A stretch of DNA of 10,214 nt. Origin: an uncultured Bacteroides sp. (lineage in GTDB: Bacteria; Bacteroidota; Bacteroidia; Bacteroidales; Bacteroidaceae). Where the stretch lies: positions 1 through 10,214 of the forward strand of contig USSR01000199.1 of the NCBI GenBank assembly GCA_900557355.1, read 5' to 3'. How positions within the stretch are numbered: the stretch's first letter is position 1; each line of letters starts with the position of its first letter. Positions 1 to 5,083 of this stretch are shown here, piece after piece. The notes beneath the pieces are model-generated. The model did not search any database. It was not told the origin of the DNA and saw only the letters and a program-made list of their open reading frames with translations. Both the position numbers and the translations under genes were made by a program.

Positions 1-1
1 C

Positions 2-49
2 CAGATGAAAAAGAAAAAGGCTAAGCGCAAGCGAGGCTTTCATTTATAA
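2..49 (+). CDS. C-terminal tail of an unidentified upstream gene (partial)
   Basis: An open frame enters from the left edge and ends at a TAA at 47-49. It reads as a short, strongly basic tail (QMKKKKAKRKRGFHL). Lysine/arginine-rich ends like this occur on DNA- or RNA-binding proteins, but 15 residues are too few to assign a family. The next gene starts 34 bases later on the same strand with no terminator between, so the two could be co-transcribed. It could also be a chance open frame. Confidence 0.3.
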   Translation, partial: QMKKKKAKRKRGFHL

Positions 50-83
50 TCCATTATTATTAACATCTTAAATTCAATTATTT

Positions 84-482
84 ATGGTACAAAAAGATTT
101 AATTCTTGATTTCAATCTCTACTTGTGTGAGAAATTTGGCTACAGAGAAAGCTGTAGCGTGATGCCACATGCCAACGGCTTTTGTATGGACATTCGGGAA
201 CGTGACTTAGACTGCTATATCCGCTTCTGGGAGTATAGCTGTGGAAGAGGCAACTTCCCCGACTGGTCTATCATCATTGTGCGTAGTAACTTCAAGGAGA
301 ACCAAGAAGAAAACCTGAAAGACTTGGCTCGGTTCTTCAAGGAGTACATGCCACGCTACGGTTACAAATACCTCTGCACCGAAGATGATGACTACAAGTA
401 TTATCAGACACTTGGCTTAAAGTGTATCATGGACGGTTTTTGTCCCAATTATGCATTAGCACTAAAGGATTTGAATGTCTGA
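84..482 (+). CDS. Hypothetical small protein, 132 aa
   Basis: I do not recognise this family. The product is a 132-residue soluble protein with no signal peptide and no membrane segment. It is rich in aromatic residues and has several cysteines (in YLCEKFGY, ESCSV, GFCMDI, LDCYI, YSCGRG, YLCTED, LKCIMD and GFCPNY). They are not spaced as an obvious zinc finger. The middle (CYIRFWEYSCGRGNFPDWSIIIV) alternates like beta strands and is followed by an amphipathic helix (about residues 72-92). The ATG at 84 is the first in frame and is preceded only by AT-rich sequence without a Shine-Dalgarno site, as is usual in Bacteroidota. It is followed 17 bases later by a strong terminator, so it is the last gene of its transcript. 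It points away from the restriction locus and is probably not part of it. Confidence 0.7.
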   Translation: MVQKDLILDFNLYLCEKFGYRESCSVMPHANGFCMDIRERDLDCYIRFWEYSCGRGNFPDWSIIIVRSNFKENQEENLKDLARFFKEYMPRYGYKYLCTEDDDYKYYQTLGLKCIMDGFCPNYALALKDLNV

Positions 483-499
483 GACATGGTTTTAGAGTT

Positions 500-531
500 A
501 AGGAGGGGATTTTTCCTCTCCTTTTCTTTTT
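500..531 (+). terminator. Rho-independent terminator after the small hypothetical gene
   Basis: The arms AAGGAGGGGA (500-509) and TCCTCTCCTT (514-523) pair over ten positions with a single G-U wobble. They enclose a TTTT loop, and a T-rich run (524-531) follows. It lies 17 bases after the stop of the 84-482 gene. The stem also forms on the other strand, but there it is not followed by a clear T run. Confidence 0.8.
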
Positions 532-620
532 CGATGTGCCCTAATGAGCTGATTCCTCTATTATGAATGTTGGCAATAAAAGTGTTATTACTACATTTCT
601 CATAATATATGCAATGATTG

Positions 621-657
621 AGAGCGAAGAAATTACTGTATCAGGTTACTTCGCTCT
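621..657 (-). terminator. Hairpin just past the recombinase stop, possible terminator
   Basis: AGAGCGAAG (621-629) is the exact inverse complement of 649-657, with a 19-base loop that has a few further pairs. It begins about ten bases after the stop of the leftward recombinase gene, where a terminator is expected. No T run follows on the minus strand, so termination would be weak or factor-dependent. With the hairpin at 500-531 it closes the intergenic stretch 483-667, in which I see nothing else. Confidence 0.4.
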
Positions 658-667
658 ACATATTACA

Positions 668-1594
668 TCATTTCCCCAACGACTTAAAGACCTTCGCAAT
701 ACAACGCTTTTTCTGTTCCATATTGGGATGAACATATAAGTCTAAAGTGGTCGAAATATTGGAATGTCCTAACAATACACTAACGGTCTTGTAATCACAG
801 CCAGCTTCTATACAACGAGTGGCAAAGCTATGGCGCAGGCCATGATATTTCAATTTGGGAATACCTAATTTCGCCATTAATTTGCCGTAATAATTACGGT
901 AAGTACGAGGCTCGGTTGGATATTCATCATTAGTCAAAACATAGAAATCTTCATTAACGACCTTCTTCAGTGGTTTTACCATTGCAAGAAGGTCCTTTGT
1001 CATAGGAATTTTCCGACATGAGTTTTGTGTCTTGGGAGTGTTGATAACCAGCTCGGTATATTTCTCCGTCCCATTAATAATGTAAATCCGTTCAATTGTA
1101 CGATTGACTGTTATCGTTCCCTCTGAAACATTGATGTCACTCCACTTCAAAGCGCAGACTTCCCCTATACGAAGTCCGGTACAAAGACTGATGTAGATAC
1201 CCAGTCCAGCAAAGGAAAAATGACTTTGAATATGATTGAGTATTTTCTTGTGATTAGCAACCGATAGTACTTCCAATTCTTTGGTTGTTGAAGAAGACGG
1301 ATATTTGATGTCCCACTCTTGATAATCCATCCATTCATTTTTTACGCCGAATTTCATAACCATTTTCAGTACAATCAAAATGTCTTTTACGGATTTCACA
1401 TTCAGTCCATTCTCTATTTTCTGCAAAACAAATTCTTGCACAGCCTGTTCATGGAGTGTATCGCTTTCTCCAAAATTTGGAAGAATATGATTTTCCAAGA
1501 TAAGCACATAAGCAGCCATTGTGGACTGCTTCACATAAGGTTGCTTGTACTCTTTCCATGCAACCGAGATTTCTCTAATTGTTTTCTGTCCCAT
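668..1594 (-). CDS. Tyrosine recombinase, probable hsdS invertase
   Basis: This is a complete 308-residue phage-integrase-family recombinase that cuts and rejoins DNA through a catalytic tyrosine. The N-terminal SAM-like core-binding domain spans about residues 8-85. The catalytic domain carries R142 (in GLRIGEVCALKW), the beta-hairpin lysine K188 (NTPKTQ), H251 and R254 (YHGLRHSFATR), H277 (LLGHSNISTT) and the nucleophile Y287 (LDLYVHPN), so all expected catalytic residues are present. The ATG at 1594 gives a normal family length. It is transcribed leftward, like the restriction operon, and lies beside silent hsdS cassettes bounded by inverted repeats. That placement is typical of recombinases that shuffle type I specificity genes, so I infer it inverts DNA between 1645 and 5041. 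An island integrase is the alternative, but I see no attachment site. Confidence 0.9.
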   Translation of the reverse strand: MGQKTIREISVAWKEYKQPYVKQSTMAAYVLILENHILPNFGESDTLHEQAVQEFVLQKIENGLNVKSVKDILIVLKMVMKFGVKNEWMDYQEWDIKYPSSSTTKELEVLSVANHKKILNHIQSHFSFAGLGIYISLCTGLRIGEVCALKWSDINVSEGTITVNRTIERIYIINGTEKYTELVINTPKTQNSCRKIPMTKDLLAMVKPLKKVVNEDFYVLTNDEYPTEPRTYRNYYGKLMAKLGIPKLKYHGLRHSFATRCIEAGCDYKTVSVLLGHSNISTTLDLYVHPNMEQKKRCIAKVFKSLGK

Positions 1595-1655
1595 AATCGT
1601 ATATTAATATGTTGTACATATAATTAGAGAATAATAAATCCCAGATGTTCCCCAT
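1595..1655 (-). promoter_or_regulatory. AT-rich upstream region of the recombinase gene
   Basis: This 61-base gap precedes the recombinase start. It is very AT-rich and holds the perfect palindrome ATATTAATAT (1601-1610). I could not find a convincing Bacteroidota promoter (TTTG near -33 with TAnnTTTG near -7) on the minus strand. Its right end runs into the inverted repeat at 1645-1674, so any promoter further upstream would lie on the invertible DNA. A stop codon at 1635-1637 closes the plus-strand frame of silent hsdS copy S. Confidence 0.3.
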
Positions 1656-1674
1656 TTGAGATTCCCGGAGTTTA
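1645..1674. repeat. Outer inverted repeat, left copy (hsdS 5' end)
   Basis: It matches the inverse complement of 5012-5041 at 27 of 30 positions, including the blocks ATGTTCCCC and TTTGAGATT separated by one mismatch. It encodes the conserved hsdS start region (VPHLRFPEF here, VPPLRFPEF in the expressed gene), in the same codon phase in both copies. Crossing over here would exchange the complete recognition regions of S and E. Confidence 0.8.
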
Positions 1675-2756
1675 GTGGGGAGTGGGAAATGGTATCACTT
1701 CAAGATATAGCCACTATAAATCCAAAATCAGATCCGCTTCAGAACACTTTTATTTATATAGACTTGGAAGCCGTTGAAAAAGGTGAGTTAAGAAAAATAC
1801 AAGAAATAATGCGAGAAGAAGCACCAAGTAGAGCACAACGTGTTATAGATAACAATGATATTCTGTTTCAATGTGTGCGCCCCTATCAGAAAAACAACTA
1901 TATTCATAGGATTCTAAATACGAGTAATCAACAATGGGTTGCTTCTACTGGATATGCTCAAATTAGAACAACAGAATTGCCAAACTATATTTATCATCTA
2001 TTGAATACAGACGAATTCAATAGAAAAGTAATGGTTCGTTGCACAGGTTCAAGTTACCCTGCTATTAATAGTGAGGACTTAGCAACAATTCATCTTTATT
2101 ATACACCCGACAAAAAAGAGCAACTTAAAATATCTCGATTATTAGATTTACTTGACAAACGCATTGCTACCCAAAACAAAATCATTGAGGATTTGAAGAA
2201 ACTAAAGTCTGCGATTTCAGAAAGACTTTTCAAAAGCGTAAAAGGTTTTACTGTTCTACTGTCTGATCTATGTGACATTGTTAAGGGTAAACAAATCAAT
2301 GGGGAAAATCTCTCTGATAGTGGTAATTATTATGTAATGAATGGTGGTACAGAGCCATCTGGCTATTATGACAATTACAATGTAGAAGCCAGTACTATTT
2401 CAATAAGTGAGGGCGGAAACTCTTGTGGGTATGTACAATTCAACACCTCACCATTTTGGAGCGGTGGTCATTGTTATTCCATTCAAAACATTGCAGACAA
2501 GGTGGATAATATGTACTTGTACCATTATCTTAAATCGAATGAGGATGCCATAATGAAACTGCGTATAGGTTCTGGCTTACCCAATATTCAGAAGAAAGAC
2601 TTGGCAATGTTCAAAATAATAGTACCAAAAATTGAGTGGCAAATAAAAATCTCAACTTTTCTGTCATCGCTTGAAAGAAAAGCCGAGATTGAAGAAAGAA
2701 TACAGAATGTCATGCAGAAACAAAAGCTATATCTATTGCAACAGATGTTCATATAA
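1656..2756 (+). CDS. hsdS: Silent near full-length HsdS copy (S) lacking its true start
   Basis: This encodes a type I specificity subunit, the part that reads the two halves of the recognition site. The frame has a first recognition domain (about 11-155), a central helical spacer (about 156-193, including RLLDLLDKRIATQNKIIEDL), a second domain (about 198-325) and a C-terminal helix ending LLQQMFI. Homology to the expressed gene begins upstream of the TTG at 1656, in VPHLRFPEF, and stops at a TAA at 1635-1637. The first 10 or so codons of a working gene (ATG through ILN) are therefore missing. The first in-frame ATG is at 1689. It faces the recombinase gene, with no recognisable promoter. I infer it is a storage copy expressed only after inversion into the operon position. 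Its two recognition domains differ completely from those of the expressed gene. Confidence 0.85.
   Translation: MRFPEFSGEWEMVSLQDIATINPKSDPLQNTFIYIDLEAVEKGELRKIQEIMREEAPSRAQRVIDNNDILFQCVRPYQKNNYIHRILNTSNQQWVASTGYAQIRTTELPNYIYHLLNTDEFNRKVMVRCTGSSYPAINSEDLATIHLYYTPDKKEQLKISRLLDLLDKRIATQNKIIEDLKKLKSAISERLFKSVKGFTVLLSDLCDIVKGKQINGENLSDSGNYYVMNGGTEPSGYYDNYNVEASTISISEGGNSCGYVQFNTSPFWSGGHCYSIQNIADKVDNMYLYHYLKSNEDAIMKLRIGSGLPNIQKKDLAMFKIIVPKIEWQIKISTFLSSLERKAEIEERIQNVMQKQKLYLLQQMFI
2169..2189. repeat. Central inverted repeat, copy in S
   Basis: These 21 bases are a perfect inverse complement of 4485-4505 in the expressed gene, and similarity continues weakly for about ten bases upstream. They encode TQNKIIE of the central helix in both genes, in the same codon phase. 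Inversion here would leave the first recognition domains in place and swap the second. Confidence 0.85.
2207..2216. repeat. Short central inverted repeat shared by S and C, copy in S
   Basis: GTCTGCGATT here is the inverse complement of 3352-3361. In both places it encodes the start of the SAIS motif (KSAISERLF in S, RSAISKHLF in C), in the same phase. Ten bases is short, so its use in recombination is uncertain. The shared protein motif shows that C begins at this point of the hsdS gene. Confidence 0.5.
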
Positions 2757-2763
2757 ACATCTG
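2742..2763. repeat. Near-palindrome at the S/C convergent junction
   Basis: The arms CAGATGTT (2742-2749) and AACATCTG (2756-2763) pair exactly around CATATA. The palindrome encodes QMFI plus a stop on both strands, so S ends TTC ATA TAA and C ends TTT ATA TGA in overlapping bases. It could fold as a hairpin in either transcript, but no T run follows. Confidence 0.75.
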
Positions 2764-2782
2764 GGCAAGGAAATATTGCTTC
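2749..2782. repeat. Cassette-end inverted repeat, C copy
   Basis: Read on the minus strand, these 34 bases match the end of cassette D (3898-3931) at 29 positions. The match includes GAAGCAATA and the final 16 bases CCAGATGTTTATATGA. The two copies bound the C-D pair in opposite orientation, so the whole 1.2-kb block could invert. Confidence 0.7.
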
Positions 2783-3432
2783 TGCATGGTTAGCAATGTT
2801 AGTTTCCGCTGCTCATTAATGATGTACTCATCGTATGAGTGTAATATTTTTGCGACCAAAAGAATGTTATTGACATTCGAGGAATATGGTAATACATAGC
2901 TTTCTACATCCCCTTTGCCAATATTCATTTGGGCAGCACCTTGACCACAAGCAATCATACTATTTTCAAATCTTTGAGAAGATAAAATTTGATATAGAAA
3001 CTCTTGATTTACATTTTTCGCAAGTTGTAACAAACCAACTCGTTGGTTGAGCAAATAGTCTCCATCCTTACAAAGAGAAACACGCCCAACATTACCCGTA
3101 AGAGAGATTAAAATATCTCCTTCTTTTAAAACTTGGTGGTCTTGTATATCGTTCGGCAAGTTGATTATGCAATTGTAATCTTCATCGTTTATATATCGCT
3201 CGCCAGACACATTTGTTATTGTGAGGATTTTCCATTTGCCCAGTGCATTATACTTGCCACTCTGGAATGCGTAACCATTTTTCAATGTCGCAATATTCGA
3301 CAAGCATATAGTAGTTTCTAACAAATCTTTGCGTGCGAACAAATGTTTACTAATCGCAGACCTACAAACTTTACAATCCTTAATCAAAGGAATTGCACAG
3401 CATTGCATTAAAGAATCAACAAGTGGAAACAC
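2749..3432 (-). CDS. hsdS: Silent HsdS half-cassette (C): second recognition domain only
   Basis: The frame opens at a GTG, but real hsdS homology starts at about residue 24 (RSAISKHLF, near 3363). The coding meaning of the first 23 residues is doubtful because that stretch overlaps cassette D on the other strand. It then holds one recognition domain (about 43-185, with LKNGYAFQSGKY, GDILISLTGNVGR and LLNQRVGLLQL typical of HsdS) and the C-terminal helix ending QKQYFLAQMFI. There is no first domain, no ATG at the homologous start and no promoter. I read it as a donor of an alternative second recognition domain. It has the same orientation as the expressed gene but faces S tail to tail, so it can recombine by inversion with S, or with E after the C-D block flips. 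Confidence 0.75.
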   Translation of the reverse strand: MFPLVDSLMQCCAIPLIKDCKVCRSAISKHLFARKDLLETTICLSNIATLKNGYAFQSGKYNALGKWKILTITNVSGERYINDEDYNCIINLPNDIQDHQVLKEGDILISLTGNVGRVSLCKDGDYLLNQRVGLLQLAKNVNQEFLYQILSSQRFENSMIACGQGAAQMNIGKGDVESYVLPYSSNVNNILLVAKILHSYDEYIINEQRKLTLLTMQKQYFLAQMFI

Positions 3433-3931
3433 ATATGTAAAACTTGGTGATATTTGTCAAATTACAACAGGGAAACTTGATGCAAATGCACAGGTAGATA
3501 ATGGGATTTATCCATTTTTTACTTGTGCAGAACAACCATTCAAAATTGATAGCTTCGCTTTTGATACAGAAGCTTTACTAATCTCTGGAAATGGTGCTAA
3601 TTTGGGATATATCAATTATTATAAGGGAAAGTTTAATGCTTATCAAAGGACTTATGTATTAGACTTGTTCTCCGAAAATATCCAATACATTAAATGGGCG
3701 TTAAAAGTACTGCTACCCAAAAGAATTGCAATAGAAAAGAGTTCAAGCAACACTCCTTATATAGTGCTATCAACTCTCACGGATTTAAGGTTGCCTATAC
3801 CTTGTAAAAGTAAGCAAAGTTTCATCGCAAACCTAATGCAATCTTTGGAAAGAAAACTATCAAATCAAATCGCACAGTATGATTCCTATAATTATTTGAA
3901 GCAATACTTGCTCCGCCAGATGTTTATATGA
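3329..3931 (+). CDS. hsdS: Silent HsdS half-cassette (D): second recognition domain only
   Basis: The frame opens at a TTG. hsdS homology begins at about residue 14 (LQSLIKGI), the same central point found in the expressed gene (LQSLIKGL). One recognition domain follows (about 37-158, with KLGDICQITTGKLDANAQ, ISGNGANLGYINYY and KFNAYQRTYVL, a pattern well known in HsdS proteins). The C-terminal helix ends YLLRQMFI, identical to the expressed copy. It lacks a first recognition domain and a usable start. Its 5' part overlaps the 5' part of C head to head (about 3329-3432). It lies tail to tail with the expressed gene and shares a 15-base in-frame inverted repeat with it, so a single inversion would place this domain in the operon. 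Confidence 0.75.
   Translation: MRANKCLLIADLQTLQSLIKGIAQHCIKESTSGNTYVKLGDICQITTGKLDANAQVDNGIYPFFTCAEQPFKIDSFAFDTEALLISGNGANLGYINYYKGKFNAYQRTYVLDLFSENIQYIKWALKVLLPKRIAIEKSSSNTPYIVLSTLTDLRLPIPCKSKQSFIANLMQSLERKLSNQIAQYDSYNYLKQYLLRQMFI
3352..3361. repeat. Short central inverted repeat shared by S and C, copy in C
   Basis: This is the inverse complement of 2207-2216. It marks the start of hsdS homology in cassette C, on the minus strand, and lies only 16 bases from the matching start point of cassette D (3377). Confidence 0.5.
3377..3391. repeat. Central inverted repeat, copy in D
   Basis: TCCTTAATCAAAGGA is an exact inverse complement of 4461-4475. It encodes SLIKG in D and in the expressed gene, in the same codon phase. 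Inversion of the 1.1 kb between the copies would replace the expressed second recognition domain by that of D. Confidence 0.75.
3898..3931. repeat. Cassette-end inverted repeat, D copy
   Basis: This partner of 2749-2782 matches it at 29 of 34 positions in opposite orientation. It contains the conserved end of hsdS (QMFI and the stop codon TGA). Confidence 0.7.
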
Positions 3932-3944
3932 ACATTTGACGGAG
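3911..3944. repeat. Long near-palindrome at the D/E convergent junction
   Basis: The outer arms CTCCG (3911-3915) and CGGAG (3940-3944) and the inner arms ATGTT and AACAT pair around a TATAT centre, with a few mismatches. It encodes LLRQMFI and a stop on both strands (TGA for D, TAA for the expressed gene). Its core, 3917-3938, is the same as the S/C junction read on the other strand, with one difference in 22. A hairpin could form in either transcript, but no T run follows. Confidence 0.75.
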
Positions 3945-5075
3945 TAGATACTGCTTTTGACCTATATAAAGATTTAATACTTTATGATTAATATCTATTT
4001 TGTCTTGAATTTTATCAAAAATAATTGCCTTCTGTTTTTGTTCAGAAATAGTGGGCAATGTTATTTTTAACTTTTCCAATGGAGTACGTACTATTTGCGG
4101 CTGTCCAGAGCCAGAAATAATACTATTGAAGTTATACGCAGAAAGATAATGATATAAATATCTCTTACACACCTTATCTTGATACTTATCTGTATTTATC
4201 ACCATTGCATTTCCAGTTATCCAAGACATTGGTTTTGTATAATTTACCATACCACAAGTATTTCCACGGCAAGTTATACAAATTTGTTCCGTTTCATGAT
4301 TGTAATCCTTATATTTGCCAATAATCCCATTTGCCCCATATACAAGAAAACCATCTTCTGTTAATTCTGTTGAAGATATTGTTTGCGGCTGATATATTTG
4401 TGCAATTTCGCTTAAATACACGTTATTGCCATAAACTCTTTGCATACAACATACTCTTAGTCCTTTGATTAAGGACTGCAGTTTCTCAATGATTTTGTTT
4501 TGGGTGTCAATACGATCATCAAGAAGTGATAATAATTTGGCTATTTTTTGTTGTTCGGGTAAAGTTGGATTGTAGGTTTTAATTGCTTTTAAATGTTCTC
4601 CGTATAGATGAACAATAGATACACCCTGCGCTACTCTTGCAATATCATATTTACGCTTACCATTCAACTGATAACTCATAAATGCACCATCGTATTGATG
4701 CAAGCTAATGACATTCAAATCACCTCCAAATAGAATATTATCAAATGGGACACATCGTGCAGTGGCAATATCAACGGCAGTTTCACCAGAGCAAGGAATG
4801 ATTACATCATTAGCTTTACTCCTTTTAAGTTTAGAACCGTTAATATCAGTCTTACTTTCAACTTGCTTGATGATTTCGGATTTGTACTTAGTATATAATT
4901 CACCATATAGGATACATGGCTCGCCATCCTCAGAAAGTTGTTCTTTGGATATTCCAATTCCTTTTGACAAAGTAGCAATATTATCTAATTGCTCTGCTTT
5001 CCACTCCTCCGTAAACTCTGGAAATCTCAAAGGGGGAACATTGAGGATTTTTTTATCTTTATTATCTATTGCCAT
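3924..5075 (-). CDS. hsdS: Type I restriction-modification specificity subunit HsdS, expressed copy (E)
   Basis: HsdS joins two HsdM (and HsdR) subunits and chooses the bipartite DNA target. The 383-residue protein has normal family length. It has an N-terminal lead-in (1-25, ending LRFPEFTEEWK), a first recognition domain (about 26-172), a central helix (173-208, with LPEQQKIAKLLSLLDDRIDTQNKI), a second domain (about 218-342, with YGANGIIGKY and SGSGQPQI) and a C-terminal helix (343-383) ending QYLLRQMFI. Unlike the other three copies it has an ATG, eight bases after the stop of the upstream gene and in the same direction as hsdR and hsdM. It is therefore the copy in the operon. It contains one partner of each repeat pair used for exchange with S and D, so the present domain combination is probably one of several. 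Confidence 0.93.
   Translation of the reverse strand: MAIDNKDKKILNVPPLRFPEFTEEWKAEQLDNIATLSKGIGISKEQLSEDGEPCILYGELYTKYKSEIIKQVESKTDINGSKLKRSKANDVIIPCSGETAVDIATARCVPFDNILFGGDLNVISLHQYDGAFMSYQLNGKRKYDIARVAQGVSIVHLYGEHLKAIKTYNPTLPEQQKIAKLLSLLDDRIDTQNKIIEKLQSLIKGLRVCCMQRVYGNNVYLSEIAQIYQPQTISSTELTEDGFLVYGANGIIGKYKDYNHETEQICITCRGNTCGMVNYTKPMSWITGNAMVINTDKYQDKVCKRYLYHYLSAYNFNSIISGSGQPQIVRTPLEKLKITLPTISEQKQKAIIFDKIQDKIDINHKVLNLYIGQKQYLLRQMFI
4461..4475. repeat. Central inverted repeat, partner of the D copy, in expressed hsdS
   Basis: This is the exact inverse complement of 3377-3391 and encodes SLIKG (residues 201-205) at the end of the central helix. Confidence 0.75.
4485..4505. repeat. Central inverted repeat, partner of the S copy, in expressed hsdS
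   Basis: This is the exact inverse complement of 2169-2189 and encodes TQNKIIE (residues 191-197). It lies ten bases from the repeat shared with D, so the centre of the expressed gene holds two adjacent exchange points. Confidence 0.85.
5012..5041. repeat. Outer inverted repeat, right copy (5' end of expressed hsdS)
   Basis: It matches 1645-1674 at 27 of 30 positions in opposite orientation. It covers codons 12-21 of the expressed gene, so the ATG and the first 11 codons lie outside the invertible DNA and stay fixed to the operon. Confidence 0.8.
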
Positions 5076-5083
5076 AGTTGTTA

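Larger units (their letters stand above)
1645..5041. other. Invertible hsdS shufflon (outer limits)
   Basis: The region holds four specificity-gene pieces in the order S (plus), C (minus), D (plus), E (minus). They carry two N-terminal recognition domains (in S and E) and four C-terminal ones (in S, C, D and E). Only E has a proper ATG and lies in the operon. The outer inverted repeats are 1645-1674 and 5012-5041, and further inverted repeats lie at the centre and ends of the cassettes. Each repeat pair aligns in the same reading frame, so inversion would build intact chimeric hsdS genes. The limits are those of the outermost repeats found by eye. Actual inversion has not been shown. Confidence 0.85.

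Noticed and set aside
621..657. Hairpin after the recombinase as a recombination site
   Set aside because: It shares no sequence with the hsdS repeats (no ATGTTCCCC, TTTGAGATT or QMFI-coding block). Its place ten bases past the stop fits a terminator better.
668..1594. Recombinase as the integrase of a genomic island
   Set aside because: No tRNA gene, att-like direct repeat or other mobility gene is visible nearby, while inverted repeats and silent hsdS cassettes are immediately adjacent. It remains possible but is less likely.
1319..1627. Open frames antisense to the recombinase and to hsdM, hsdR and the other large genes
   Set aside because: They lie opposite well-supported genes, have atypical composition and show no recognisable domains, so they are shadows.
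1656..2756. Silent hsdS copy S as an independently expressed gene from the TTG at 1656
   Set aside because: Homology to the expressed gene runs upstream of the TTG until a stop at 1635-1637, the first 11 codons are missing and no promoter is visible. The TTG is just the conserved leucine codon of LRFPEF.
2742..2763. Junction palindrome as a bidirectional rho-independent terminator
   Set aside because: The arms are only eight bases and AT-rich, with no T run on either side. The sequence is explained by overlapping QMFI-stop codons on both strands.
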